Shown here: piece after piece, positions 9,157 through 17,274 of the stretch
How the letters are laid out: every line of letters starts with the position of its first letter
Position numbering within the stretch: the first letter of the stretch is position 1
Translations under genes and position numbers: made by a program
Notes under the pieces: model-generated
The model's input: the letters and a program-made list of their open reading frames with translations, nothing else
Databases searched by the model: none
What the model was told of the DNA's origin: nothing
Assembly (NCBI RefSeq): GCF_023109675.1
Contig: NZ_JALDUR010000004.1
Coordinates: forward strand, 1-64,000
DNA from: Streptococcus parasanguinis
GTDB taxonomy: Bacteria > Bacillota > Bacilli > Lactobacillales > Streptococcaceae
Direction of reading: 5' to 3'
DNA length: 64,000 nt

Positions 9157-10011
9157 TTAGCGGCTGTCCCTGCTCCGTTTTCTCTGCAACTCACGTTCCA
9201 GAAGTCGGATGATGGTTTCCTCCATCTGCTTCGGCGTTGTGTCCTTCGGAAAGTATTTTTTCAGTTTGCTTGTGTTGATTTTCAAGGTTTCTTTCTGGTT
9301 TCCCTTTTCCTCCGTCATAATGGAAAATATCATATCCATGTCAAGCTGCCCGCTCTGGCTCATGCTTTTCATCCGCTGTGCCTGTGAGAGTGAGGGCGTT
9401 GCTTCTTCGCTCTCCATCGTGGCAAAGAGATTTTCCTGCTCGTCTTTCTTCAAAAAGGACAGTTCCACCGCAGGTGTGAGGGCGATTTTCCCCTCGTCCA
9501 CCATCTGCAAAATCGGCGGTATCAGTTCCGTCAGGCGGATAAAACGCTGGACGGTCATCCTGCCCACGCCGAAGCCCTGTGCCACTTTGTCGTCCGTCCG
9601 CAACTTCGTCACAACTTGTGACGAGGTTAAGTCTGTGCGGAAACCCTGCCGCTTCATGGCTTCGGATTTCATCCTGTAGGCAAACGCCCGCTCCGATGGC
9701 AGGATATTTTCACGCTGTAAATTACTGTCTACAAGGGTGATGATGGCTCGGTCACGGTCTAAGGGCAGGACAAATGCAGGCACGGTATTTATACCTGCAA
9801 GTTCGGACGCACGGACACGCCGCTGCCCCGCAATCACTTCATAACCGTTCCCGTCCTCTTTCGGGCGTGTGATTATCGGCGTGACAATGCCAAATTCCTT
9901 GATGCTTTCCGCTAACTCTGACAGCGTTTCATCCTCCACAACATGAAACGGATTGTCGGGAAACGGGTATAAATCTTTGGTCTTTAACACCTTAAAATCC
10001 TGTTTCTTCAT
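9157..10011 (-). CDS. ParB/RepB-family nucleoid-partition-like protein
   Basis: This 284-residue protein has an N-terminal ParB/sulfiredoxin-like domain with the GQRRVRA motif (about residues 62-68) and NLQREN (about 96-101). A helix-turn-helix region follows (VAQGFGVGRMTVQRFIRL), then a C-terminal tail ending in a basic segment. No ParA gene lies nearby, which is common for RepB-like proteins in integrative elements. It may bind element DNA to stabilise a circular form or act as a regulator. It is the second gene after the relaxase, 7 bases downstream of it. Confidence 0.82.
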   Translation of the reverse strand: MKKQDFKVLKTKDLYPFPDNPFHVVEDETLSELAESIKEFGIVTPIITRPKEDGNGYEVIAGQRRVRASELAGINTVPAFVLPLDRDRAIITLVDSNLQRENILPSERAFAYRMKSEAMKRQGFRTDLTSSQVVTKLRTDDKVAQGFGVGRMTVQRFIRLTELIPPILQMVDEGKIALTPAVELSFLKKDEQENLFATMESEEATPSLSQAQRMKSMSQSGQLDMDMIFSIMTEEKGNQKETLKINTSKLKKYFPKDTTPKQMEETIIRLLERELQRKRSRDSR

Positions 10012-10018
10012 TCACTTT

Positions 10019-10984
10019 TTACCTTTCTCTTGATTTGTTTCTGCCTGTTCTCTGTAATTCTTCCAACACTTCTGGCGGTATCTTTGAGAGCAGCCGCCCC
10101 ATCTGCTCGTTGGTTCTCTGCAATTCAAATATCCTCTGGTTGGCTTTCTGCACCTTTAATTCCTGCTCGTACTTTTCATCACGCATACGCCCTGCATAGT
10201 CGGCTTCCTGCCCGATTTGCTCCTTTAAGCTGTCGATATACGCCTGCTGTCTGCCGATTTCCTTAGAGAATTTCTCCACTTCGGGCAGCCATGCGGCAAC
10301 CAGTTCCAGAGCCTTGTCACGCTTTTTCCCTGCGTTAAAGGCGTTGATGTCGGACAGGGCAGACACGATTTCCCCATACTGCTTATCAAGCCTGCCGCCC
10401 AACTTATAGAGCCATGTGGGGACGTGTTTCCGCTTGGTTTCCATCGAAGATTGACCTCTCTCAAGCTGATTCCAACGTGAGGACATCCGCTCATGGTAGG
10501 CGGTCTGCCACTCCGACAGGCTCTTTTGATTGCCTAAAATTGTTTTGGCGGACAGCTTATTGTCTGGTGTAATCGGCACAAAGCAGAGGTGCATATGGGG
10601 CGTTCTCTCGTCCATGTGGACGACTGCGGAGAGGATATTCTGCTCCCCGACACGCTCCGAAATGAAATCCAGAGCCATCGTAAAATACGCTTTCTGTTCT
10701 TCGGGCGGTAACTGGTTCATAAATTCTGGTGAAGCCGTGATGAGCGTTTCCACCATCATCACGCTGTCTTTCCTTGTCCTGCACCCTGCTTCGGCTACCT
10801 TTCGGTTAATCTCTTTCTTATAGGTGTACTTTGGCGGTGCGACAAGATGATAGTTATTTTTAGAGCGTTCCATGTCGATATCTGGGTTGCTTTTGTAGGC
10901 TTCTTTCTTCCGCTCGTTGTGGCGTTCGCAAGCCGCAACGCCGCCCGCTTTGCGTTTCTGGAAACGCAGGATTGCATAGGGCAT
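10019..10984 (-). CDS. mobV: MobV-family relaxase (Pre/Mob)
   Basis: This 321-residue relaxase nicks oriT to start conjugative mobilization. Motif I reads RHNERKKEAYKSNPDID with His at residue 22, the position of the catalytic His22 of pMV158 MobM. The metal-binding motif VVHMDERTPHMH (about residues 121-132) matches the HxDExTPHxH signature of Mob_Pre proteins. The C-terminal third is a long coiled coil. A sequence matching the pMV158 oriT nick site lies about 290 bases upstream. With no type IV secretion genes in the element, a helper conjugative element would be needed. Confidence 0.92.
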   Translation of the reverse strand: MPYAILRFQKRKAGGVAACERHNERKKEAYKSNPDIDMERSKNNYHLVAPPKYTYKKEINRKVAEAGCRTRKDSVMMVETLITASPEFMNQLPPEEQKAYFTMALDFISERVGEQNILSAVVHMDERTPHMHLCFVPITPDNKLSAKTILGNQKSLSEWQTAYHERMSSRWNQLERGQSSMETKRKHVPTWLYKLGGRLDKQYGEIVSALSDINAFNAGKKRDKALELVAAWLPEVEKFSKEIGRQQAYIDSLKEQIGQEADYAGRMRDEKYEQELKVQKANQRIFELQRTNEQMGRLLSKIPPEVLEELQRTGRNKSRER

Positions 10985-11024
10985 AATCCATCATCTTCCT
11001 TTCTTCGGCGGGTAACTGCCCTTT

Positions 11025-11067
11025 GGGTGACAGCGGTGACGGTGGTGACGGCAGTTTTGGGATGCCC
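11025..11067 (+). repeat. GTGAC-rich repeat, copy 1
   Basis: The unit has three GTGAC-type repeats (spacing about 9 bases), then a T-run, then GGGATGCCCC. The same unit recurs at 11107-11147 (same strand) and at 11430-11472 and 11527-11569 (opposite strand). Confidence 0.7.
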
Positions 11068-11106
11068 CCTGCCGATTGCCGTAACTGTCACCCTTATCCC
11101 CTGCAT

Positions 11107-11147
11107 GACGGTCATGACGATGGTGACGGTGTTTTTGGGATACTCCC
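11107..11147 (+). repeat. GTGAC-rich repeat, copy 2
   Basis: It carries GACGGTCATGACGATGGTGA-type repeats, a T-run and GGGATACTCCC, in the same order and orientation as copy 1. Confidence 0.65.
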
Positions 11148-11275
11148 TCGCAAGAGCTGTAACCGTCATGCCGCCGTTCTTTTATCCGAAGCCGCAAGGC
11201 GTAGGATAGCAGGGCGTAAGACCTGCCATAAGGGAGTCCAGAGGGAACGTCTGGCACACGGCTCTTTGCAGGGCA

Positions 11276-11299
11276 AAGTGTAGTGTGTTACACCCTGTA
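11276..11299 (+). other. Candidate oriT nick site for the MobV relaxase
   Basis: GTGTAGTGTGTTACAC at 11278-11293 is a 5-bp inverted repeat (GTGTA/TACAC) around GTGTGT. The pMV158 oriT recognised by MobM has the same layout (GTATA-GTGTGT-TATAC) and is nicked in TAGTGTG/TTA, which is present here exactly. By analogy the nick would fall after 11287 on the plus strand. Confidence 0.78.
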
Positions 11300-11429
11300 A
11301 ACGCAGTCGGAAAAATCGGAGAGATTTTTCTGACCGCAGGGGTGATTTTACACGCCCGAAAAGGGCGGGTGAATCCCACGCCTGCATTTTGCGTTTGCGG
11401 GGTGTTCTCCCGTAGGGATGACAGCGGCA

Positions 11430-11472
11430 GGGTATCCTAAAATCACTGTCACTGCCGTCACCGCTGTCACCC
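11430..11472 (-). repeat. GTGAC-rich repeat, copy 3 (inverted)
   Basis: Read on the minus strand it has the GGTGACAGCGGTGAC pattern, an AT-rich spacer and GGATACC. It faces copies 1 and 2 across the oriT-like site. Confidence 0.68.
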
Positions 11473-11502
11473 GCAGGGCAGAGCCGCCAACTTTACATGG
11501 CT

Positions 11503-12534
11503 TTAAGCGTCAATGACAGTAACAGGGGGTATCCCAATATCGCTGTCACCGCCGTCACCGCTGTCACCCGCCCTCCTTGCAAGGGCAATCTGCCTGCCGT
11601 CTTTCCTGCGGCTGTACTGGTAGCAGATACGGTTCTCGCTTAAAAATGTGGTGTGATATTCATTCAGCCATTTCGTAATCACCGTGGGTATGGTTTCCGT
11701 TTCCCCCATAGCGGCTAACAGCTCCGTTGCCGTGCCTGCCCATTCTTCCTTATCCCTCATAAAATCCACCAACCGAAAAAGGACATCTGGTATCGTTTCT
11801 TTCGCAAGCTGCTCCTGCGTTTTCCTCTCCACAAGTTCCCAACTGCAATCACGGAAACGGAGCGTGTATTCCTGATAGGGCGTGTCCCTGCCCGTTACAT
11901 ACAGCTTGGCGGTGTCAGATGCCCGTTTCTCCTTTTCCAGAACAAAGGTAGCGTCCGCACTCCCCGTTAAGCCTGTCGTCCCAGACACCTTGTTGAACAC
12001 ATCGCTGTCATTCTGCTTTCGGATGTGGTGTACGACAATGACCGCCAGAGAGTGCCTGTCGGCAAAATCTTTGATTAGGGAGATGTCCCCATAGTCGCTT
12101 GCATAGGCGTTGTCTTTTGAAGCTGTACGGACTTTCTGCAAGGTATCAATGACAATGAGCCTGCTGTCTGGATAGTCTTTCAGATAATCCTCAAGCTGCA
12201 CGATAAGACCGTCTGACAGCTTGCAGCTTGCCACGGCAAAATGAAGCCGCCCGCTCGCTTCGTCCGTCAAACGGAACAGCCTGTCCTGTATGCGGCAGAA
12301 CGTGTCCTCAAGGCAGAGGTAAAGCACATCGCCCTCCATTGTCGTCATGTCCCATAAGGGGATTCCCTGCGACACGCATAAGCACAGCTTCAGCATGAGC
12401 CAGCTCTTGCCTATCTTCTGTGAGCCGCAGAACAGCGACAAGCCTGTGGGGATAAGGCTGTCCACCACAAAGGACGGCTTCTCAAGCGGCTCATAAAGGA
12501 GCGTTTCGGCGTTGACTGTCTGTAACTTCTGCAT
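11503..12534 (-). CDS. RepA/RecA-like AAA family ATPase
   Basis: This 343-residue protein has Walker A GSQKIGKS (about residues 37-44), Walker B SRLIVIDTL (about 138-146) and VIVVHHIRK further on. This is the pattern of RecA-fold hexameric helicase-like ATPases of the RepA (RSF1010) type found in mobile elements. AAGGAGGAAACCC precedes the ATG. The last residues (GDSGDGGDSD) are encoded by the origin-like repeat copy 4. It may support replication of an excised circle. Helicase activity is inferred from the family, not shown here. Confidence 0.8.
   Translation of the reverse strand: MQKLQTVNAETLLYEPLEKPSFVVDSLIPTGLSLFCGSQKIGKSWLMLKLCLCVSQGIPLWDMTTMEGDVLYLCLEDTFCRIQDRLFRLTDEASGRLHFAVASCKLSDGLIVQLEDYLKDYPDSRLIVIDTLQKVRTASKDNAYASDYGDISLIKDFADRHSLAVIVVHHIRKQNDSDVFNKVSGTTGLTGSADATFVLEKEKRASDTAKLYVTGRDTPYQEYTLRFRDCSWELVERKTQEQLAKETIPDVLFRLVDFMRDKEEWAGTATELLAAMGETETIPTVITKWLNEYHTTFLSENRICYQYSRRKDGRQIALARRAGDSGDGGDSDIGIPPVTVIDA
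11527..11569 (-). repeat. GTGAC-rich repeat, copy 4 (inverted)
   Basis: Read on the minus strand it has the GGTGACAGCGGTGACGG pattern, a short spacer and GGGATACCC. It overlaps the 3' end of the ATPase gene, where it encodes a GDSGDGGDSD tail. Confidence 0.68.
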
Positions 12535-12687
12535 GGGTTTCCTCCTTTCGGGCAGTTATCTTGTTTTTGTTGCACATAGGCGTTGACCTCCTTAAAAATA
12601 GATTTACTCCCACGAAAAAAGTGAGAGTATGTAATACCGCCAATCCCACACAAATAAAAAACAGATTTCTTTTTCGGGCGGTGTCGG

Positions 12688-13161
12688 TCATGGTTGGAGA
12701 TATTTCCTCATTTCCGCTTTTACTTTCTTCTTTGCAACAGCAACGGATTTCTGTATTGCAGAAGCGGTGCAATGCTCCATAGCGGCGATTTGGTAAAAAT
12801 TGAACTCATACTCGTAGTAGAGCAGGAAACGTCGCCTTTGTATCTCTGGCAGTCTGTCAACCGCCTTACAGAGCAGTTCCGCCCGTTCTGCTTCAATCAT
12901 TTGTTCCTCAATGCTCTTAGGCAGCTTTAACGCCCGCCTGTTCAGCGTTTCGTCCCATACTTCCGAAAACTCCCTGTGCCGCTCGTCCCATTGGAGAAGA
13001 TTCCTGTTCCTGCGTTCCATCTGCCGAAATTCAAAGAATAACTGCTCGGATACTTCCAGTTCGTGGTGTTCCCCCTGCCCGTCCTTAAAACTGATAAAAT
13101 ACCTTATACCGCTTTCCGTGGATTCCTCCCGAAGCGTGTACGCCTTAGCTTTATATGCCAT
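12688..13161 (-). CDS. Sigma-70 region-4-like HTH protein (element sigma-like protein 1)
   Basis: This is a 157-residue protein. The C-terminal part (RLPEIQRRRFLLYYEYEF, then a helix-turn-helix AAMEHCTASAIQKSVAVAKK) matches sigma-factor region 4. The N-terminal half has no recognised region 2, so it may act as a regulator rather than a true sigma factor. GGAGG precedes the ATG. It is followed by 153 bases with no supported gene before the ATPase gene. Confidence 0.68.
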   Translation of the reverse strand: MAYKAKAYTLREESTESGIRYFISFKDGQGEHHELEVSEQLFFEFRQMERRNRNLLQWDERHREFSEVWDETLNRRALKLPKSIEEQMIEAERAELLCKAVDRLPEIQRRRFLLYYEYEFNFYQIAAMEHCTASAIQKSVAVAKKKVKAEMRKYLQP

Positions 13162-13244
13162 CCCGTTTTCCTCCTGCCAAAAATAAGCGGGGAGATTCCA
13201 CTCCCCACCCAGTAGCCCGCAGAATAATGGGATGTATTAGACGC

Positions 13245-13670
13245 TTACAAAATTTTCCGAAGCTTCTTCCGCAGATGGTCTAACCTCGCATAGATGGCAC
13301 CAGTCGTCAAATGCACAAGTGGGGCAATCTCCTTTGTGGAATACCCCTGCATTTTCAGCAGGACGATTTTCAAGGTACGCCCGTCCACCGTGACTAATAC
13401 TTGATAGAGATTTTCGCTCTCAATCTCGTCCAGTAACTCCGCAACTGTATTCACCTCCGCTTGCCGCTCCCTGTCTGCCATGTCCTCAAGGTATTCCGCA
13501 ACGTCATTCGTCCATCGGTAAAACCGCCTGTTGGAATTGAAGTCTGCCCTGTCCGCTATGCGTATCTGCTCAATGGTCACTTCATCAACGCCGCACTCAC
13601 GCAGCAGCTTTTCCTCCGCTTCTTTCCAGATACGCCATTTCCTGTCCTCCCGTCCGTGGTTGTATGCCAT
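13245..13670 (-). CDS. Sigma-70 region-4-like HTH protein (element sigma-like protein 2)
   Basis: This 141-residue protein starts MAYNHGRED at the ATG preceded by GGAGGAAG; an apparent longer frame begins only at a TTG inside that ribosome-binding site. The C-terminal helix-turn-helix (MQGYSTKEIAPLVHLTTGAI, then YARLDHLRKKLRKIL) resembles sigma region 4 and LuxR-type HTHs. Its function is unknown. It lies between two other sigma-like genes in one probable transcription unit. Confidence 0.65.
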   Translation of the reverse strand: MAYNHGREDRKWRIWKEAEEKLLRECGVDEVTIEQIRIADRADFNSNRRFYRWTNDVAEYLEDMADRERQAEVNTVAELLDEIESENLYQVLVTVDGRTLKIVLLKMQGYSTKEIAPLVHLTTGAIYARLDHLRKKLRKIL

Positions 13671-13764
13671 TCTTTCTTCCTCCAATCAGAATTGATTGAG
13701 AGGGCAGAGAAAAGCCCCCTCATTTTCCCAAAGGAAAAAACAAGGGGGCTGAACGCCTTAAATT

Positions 13765-14274
13765 TTAATTTTCTATTATCTTTCTTAGTTTTCTTAGGAT
13801 TCTGGCTTTGCGTTTGTTCACAACGCTCTGGGTTATGCCTAACCTCGCCCCGACTTCACGCTCGGAAAGTCCGTCAAAAAAGATTGCCTGTATCAACTCC
13901 TGCTCACTATCCGACAACAAAGACAGGGCGGCTTTCAGCCTGTCCACCATAACAGCATTGACAACGGTTTCCGCAATGTCCGCCGCTTCATCAGCGATAA
14001 AGTCCAGAGGATTCCCCTCGCTGTCCGTAAATCCGTCCAGAGATAGCAGGCTGTTCCTCGCATCTAATTTTTGCAGGTAACGCCACCGCTCCCTGTCACG
14101 GTAGAAGTCCGCATATTGCTCCCTTACGACTTCAAGCAGACAACCTTGGACGGGGATAAACAGCTTGTCCATATATCCCTTGTCGGCTTGCCTGCGGCGG
14201 CAGAAATCCGTATAGGACAGTTCCACATAGCCGCCGCTTTCTTTGATATATACTTTTCTTGGTGCGTATTTCAC
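13765..14274 (-). CDS. Sigma-70 family RNA polymerase sigma factor-like protein (element sigma-like protein 3)
   Basis: I chose the GTG at 14274 (169 residues, starting VKYAPRKVYIKE) because GGAGGT sits seven bases upstream. The longer frame to 14418 has no such signal and translates to unlikely sequence. A region-2-like N-terminal part (YADFYRDRERWRYLQKLDAR) is followed by region 4 (LSDSEQELIQAIFFDGLSER, then GARLGITQSVVNKRKARILR). Similar small sigma-like genes occur in Tn916-type and Clostridial elements, where they control conjugation or excision genes. It probably heads the transcription unit that runs to the recombinase. Confidence 0.72.
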   Translation of the reverse strand: MKYAPRKVYIKESGGYVELSYTDFCRRRQADKGYMDKLFIPVQGCLLEVVREQYADFYRDRERWRYLQKLDARNSLLSLDGFTDSEGNPLDFIADEAADIAETVVNAVMVDRLKAALSLLSDSEQELIQAIFFDGLSEREVGARLGITQSVVNKRKARILRKLRKIIEN

Positions 14275-14763
14275 CGCTAATACCTCCAATCTGAATTTTT
14301 GAAATGTAAAAATCCAGATGGAGAGGCGGGGAGCGGCAACGCACACCAGAAACAGCCCTGCGGCACTTTCCAACAAAAAACGACAAAAGAAAAACCGCAA
14401 AGGCTCTGTGACCTTCACGGTTATGGGAAATACAAATTCTGTTGTATGGAGATTGTACTTCCACTTTCAAGGTGAGAAGTACCGCTGCACTGGCAGAAAT
14501 TTTTTTAACTGGTTTCCTGCCATTCTCTGATATGCTATGTATTGATAAATTTTACTTCGTATGAGCAGATGAATAACCGCCCGAAAAAAGAACATAAAAA
14601 AATCCCTCCAAATTTAAAAACAAATTCAGAGGGTAATTTAGGGTATAACAAAATAACCCACCCGAATATCGTTTTTTTTATTTGGTGAGTTTGTTCTTTC
14701 AAATACGAAACAAAAAGAGCCGATGATTCGTGAATTGTTCCACAATTTCATCGGCTCTGCGTC
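14275..14763. other. Gene-free stretch between the sigma-like operon and the KTR gene
   Basis: No convincing coding frame is seen. On the minus strand TTGAAA and TACAAC, about 18 bases apart (near 14440-14470), could be a weak promoter for the sigma-like operon. The right part holds the terminator of the tet(O)-KTR unit and an AT-rich stretch around 14600-14700. Confidence 0.4.
14716..14758 (-). terminator. Terminator of the tet(O)-KTR unit
   Basis: On the minus strand AGAGCCGATGA pairs with TCATCGGCTCT around an AATTGTGGAACAATT-type loop, and TTTTTG follows. It lies immediately after the KTR protein stop codon. Confidence 0.8.
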
Positions 14764-14937
14764 TTAAGCGTCTGGCTCTTTGATGACAGTTATCTTCAAG
14801 TTGTCAACTTTAATCAAGCTTTCTTGTCTGCATTTTGGACAATAAAGGGGATAATTCTCCAAAACAGTGTCCTTCCTAATTTTATTACGGGTTTTGCTCC
14901 CACAAACAGGACACAATATCCATTCGCATTTCATCAT
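14764..14937 (-). CDS. Cysteine-rich KTR domain protein
   Basis: This 57-residue protein has two CxxC zinc knuckles, CPVC (residues 9-12) and CPKC (33-36), plus the KTR signature CGSKTRNKIRKDT. An almost identical arrangement sits directly downstream of tet(M) in Tn916-like elements, so the tet gene and this ORF probably travel together. Its role is unknown. It starts 51 bases after the tet(O) stop codon and is co-transcribed with it. A second ATG follows the first and could be the start. Confidence 0.85.
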   Translation of the reverse strand: MMKCEWILCPVCGSKTRNKIRKDTVLENYPLYCPKCRQESLIKVDNLKITVIKEPDA

Positions 14938-14988
14938 AATTAGTCTCTAATCCTTTCAAATCTCATTTTATATGACTTTTGCAAGCTG

Positions 14989-16908
14989 TTAAGCTAACTT
15001 GTGGAACATATGCCGAACCTTATCTATACGGCTATTCGGGCGGCGGGGTTGGCAAATAAATTTACCAATAGCTGGCTGGTATCCTTTTAACTCTGTCAAG
15101 CAGACTCCCTGCCCATTTGTGAAATAAGTTAAATCTTTCCTGTATTCTTGAATACATCTGGCAGGGATTTCTCCTTTCAGAATGACCTCGTCATTCTTTA
15201 CCTGAGTACTTACAATATCTGCACAATACCTTGGGGCATCATGATACGCCCGTGAGAGATATTCCTGCGGTGCATAAATTTCAAAGTGGAGATATGGCTC
15301 TAATAGTTCTGTCCCTGCTTTTTTTAAAGCCTGCTCCAATACGATAGGGGAAAGCAGCCGAAAGTCTGCGGGGGTACTTACAGGACTATAATACAATCCA
15401 TATTCAAAACAGATTTTACAGTCTGTCACTTTCCATCCATACAGCCCCTGCTCGCAGCCATAAAGAACCCCCTCCATAACCGCATTTTGGAACGATTGGT
15501 TTAAATATCCAAGTGAAACTCTGCTTTCATACTGCACTCCGCTTCCAATAGGGAGCGGCTCTATGGACAACCCGACAGAAGCCCAGAAAGGATTTGGCGG
15601 GACTTCTATGTGGATGGTATATTCTGCTTTTCTAAGCGGTCTTTCCATATATATAACAGTAGGCTCTTTTATTTCTGCCTCCACATGGTATTTTTCCTCA
15701 AGGATGGCACAAATGACTTCCATCTGCACATTCCCCAAAAAAGAAAGTATAATCTCATGCGTTGTAGTATCCACATAATATTTTAAAAGAGGGTCGCCAT
15801 CTGAAATTTCTGTAAGTGCCCCAAGCAATATTTCCCGCTGTTCAGATTTCTTTACTGCAATCGTTGTTTGGAGCATAGGGAGAGGATTTTCAATAAATTT
15901 TCTCTGCGGCAACAGCATTTCGTTCCCCAAAATACTGTTTAGCTGCAAAACATCATTTGGTAAAATTACAATATCACCAGAGCAGGCTGTATCGGATGAA
16001 TATAATTCACCGTTTGTCGGAACACACATCTCTGTGATTTTTATTTTCTCTTTTTCAGATATTTTAATAACATCCCTCAAATGCAATGTTCCGCTATATA
16101 TACGCACATAAACAAAACGCCGCCTTTTCTCTGAATATTCAATCTTAAAAACCTGCCCGCATAGTTCAGATTGACCTTCAGGCGTTGATGAATAAAACTT
16201 ACTGGCAATCACTTCTATAAGCTGCCGAATCCCCAGATTGTTTTTAGCACTTCCGTGATAAACGGGAAATAACGTTCCGTTTTGGAATCTCCTGTTTTCT
16301 TCCTGTTCCAGTTCTGACATTTTAAACGGTTTCCCTGACATATATTTCTCTAATAGTTCATCGTTTCCCATAATTACCGCATCCCACTGTTCCATATCGT
16401 CATTGTCCGTTACATTTATATGGGGATGCTGCCCAACCTTTTGCTTCACTATAATTTCCGAAGAAAGCTTTGCTTTCATTTCTTGATATACCATTGGCAA
16501 ATCAATCCCCTCTTGGTCAATTTTATTGATGAAAAAAATTGTCGGAATCTTCATTGTCTGTAGTGCATGAAACAGTATACGGGTCTGTGCCTGTATGCCA
16601 TCCTTTGCAGAAACTAATAATACTGCTCCGTCTAATACGGATAAAGAACGGTATACTTCCGCCAAAAAATCCATATGGCCTGGCGTATCTATAATGTTGA
16701 CTTTTACATCCTCCCACTGAAAAGATGTCACTGCTGTCTGGATAGTGATTCCCCTTTGACGCTCCAAATTCATTGTATCTGTCCTTGTTGTGCCTTTATC
16801 TACGCTCCCTGGTTCTGCAATTGCACCACTGGTATACAATAAACTCTCCGTTAATGTTGTCTTTCCTGCGTCAACGTGAGCCAGAATGCCTAAGTTAATT
16901 ATTTTCAT
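14989..16908 (-). CDS. tet(O): Tetracycline resistance ribosomal protection protein Tet(O)
   Basis: This 639-residue EF-G-like GTPase dislodges tetracycline from the ribosome. The G1 motif AHVDAGKT is at residues 10-17, followed by the G3 segment [20 protein letters not shown] and G4 NKID. From memory of the family, the sequence follows Tet(O) from end to end (N-terminus [21 protein letters not shown]-terminus [18 protein letters not shown]). I see no obvious switch to Tet(M) or Tet(W) sequence, so it does not look mosaic. It is preceded by a tet(M)-type leader and followed by the KTR gene. Confidence 0.96.
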   Translation of the reverse strand: MKIINLGILAHVDAGKTTLTESLLYTSGAIAEPGSVDKGTTRTDTMNLERQRGITIQTAVTSFQWEDVKVNIIDTPGHMDFLAEVYRSLSVLDGAVLLVSAKDGIQAQTRILFHALQTMKIPTIFFINKIDQEGIDLPMVYQEMKAKLSSEIIVKQKVGQHPHINVTDNDDMEQWDAVIMGNDELLEKYMSGKPFKMSELEQEENRRFQNGTLFPVYHGSAKNNLGIRQLIEVIASKFYSSTPEGQSELCGQVFKIEYSEKRRRFVYVRIYSGTLHLRDVIKISEKEKIKITEMCVPTNGELYSSDTACSGDIVILPNDVLQLNSILGNEMLLPQRKFIENPLPMLQTTIAVKKSEQREILLGALTEISDGDPLLKYYVDTTTHEIILSFLGNVQMEVICAILEEKYHVEAEIKEPTVIYMERPLRKAEYTIHIEVPPNPFWASVGLSIEPLPIGSGVQYESRVSLGYLNQSFQNAVMEGVLYGCEQGLYGWKVTDCKICFEYGLYYSPVSTPADFRLLSPIVLEQALKKAGTELLEPYLHFEIYAPQEYLSRAYHDAPRYCADIVSTQVKNDEVILKGEIPARCIQEYRKDLTYFTNGQGVCLTELKGYQPAIGKFICQPRRPNSRIDKVRHMFHKLA

Positions 16909-16950
16909 GTGATTTTCCTCCTATCAACACCCAAAAAAGGGCATAAAAAT

Positions 16951-16980
16951 ACCCAGTGATAAATACTCCTATCACTGGGT
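16951..16980 (-). promoter_or_regulatory. tet(O) leader hairpin (attenuator)
   Basis: ACCCAGTGAT and ATCACTGGGT form a perfect 10-bp stem with a 10-base loop. On the minus strand T-rich sequence follows. Further up the leader, 17044-17057 can pair with 17129-17146 (CAGTTTA...AAGAATAC type), which includes the leader peptide codons. This is the layout of the tet(M) transcriptional attenuator. Confidence 0.75.
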
Positions 16981-17132
16981 AAATAACTCCAATAGCCCCA
17001 AAACACTTATATGTTTTCGGGCATATAAAATTACATGATAAAAGTATTCTTAAACTGGGTACAAAAAACTAAGCCCCATATTAAAAGTGAAACGGGACTG
17101 CTACTTTTTGTTCCCACTATCAAATTGACAGT

Positions 17133-17156
17133 TTATTTAAGAATACCTTGCCGCAT
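17133..17156 (-). CDS. tet(O) leader peptide
   Basis: A seven-codon frame, MRQGILK, has AAGGAG nine bases upstream. It overlaps the 5' strand of the long-range leader pairing, as expected if ribosome movement over it decides between readthrough and termination. The length and role are inferred by analogy with the tet(M) leader. Confidence 0.6.
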   Translation of the reverse strand: MRQGILK

Positions 17157-17188
17157 ATTTATTAACTCCTTGTATAATACTGAATCTA

Positions 17189-17217
17189 ATTATATTCCTT
17201 AACCCTTTATTTGTCAA
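17189..17217 (-). promoter_or_regulatory. Promoter of tet(O)
   Basis: On the minus strand TTGACA (17217-17212) and TATAAT (17194-17189) are separated by 17 bases, a consensus promoter. It produces a leader of roughly 270 nt, which occupies the otherwise gene-free stretch 16909-17274. Confidence 0.88.
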
Positions 17218-17274
17218 GCTGACAAACTAAAGCAGAAAAAGCGGCAGGATTTCCCCCTGCCACTAATCATCTGT

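Larger units (their letters stand above)
10985..11502. other. Gene-free origin-like region of the element
   Basis: About 520 bases between the ATPase and relaxase genes carry no convincing gene; open frames here are low-complexity products of the repeats. The region holds an oriT-like hairpin, GTGAC-rich repeats, a stem around 11310-11338 (TCGGAAAAATC with GATTTTTC) and a short GCCCG/CGGGC stem near 11352-11370. Placement between a replication-type ATPase and a relaxase suggests an origin of transfer and possibly of replication. Confidence 0.6.

Noticed and set aside
11010..11025. GGTAACTGCCCTTTGG as an RSF1010-type oriT nick region
   Set aside because: The relaxase is MobV, not MobQ, and a much better pMV158-type site lies at 11276-11299.
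10795..11387. Several overlapping open frames on both strands in the origin-like region, encoding Gly/Asp-, Thr/Val- or Arg-rich products
   Set aside because: They are translations of the GTGAC repeats in different frames, have no ribosome-binding sites and show low-complexity composition.
12411..12782. Small frames between the ATPase and sigma-like protein 1
   Set aside because: They overlap confident genes at both ends and lack recognisable sequence or start signals.
14132..14530. Frames on both strands between the sigma-like gene and the KTR gene
   Set aside because: There is no ribosome-binding site, improbable composition, and overlap with a better-supported GTG-started gene.
14989..16908. 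A mosaic tetracycline resistance gene (O/W or O/M hybrid)
   Set aside because: Residues at both ends and in the middle follow Tet(O); no block resembling Tet(W) or Tet(M) was seen.
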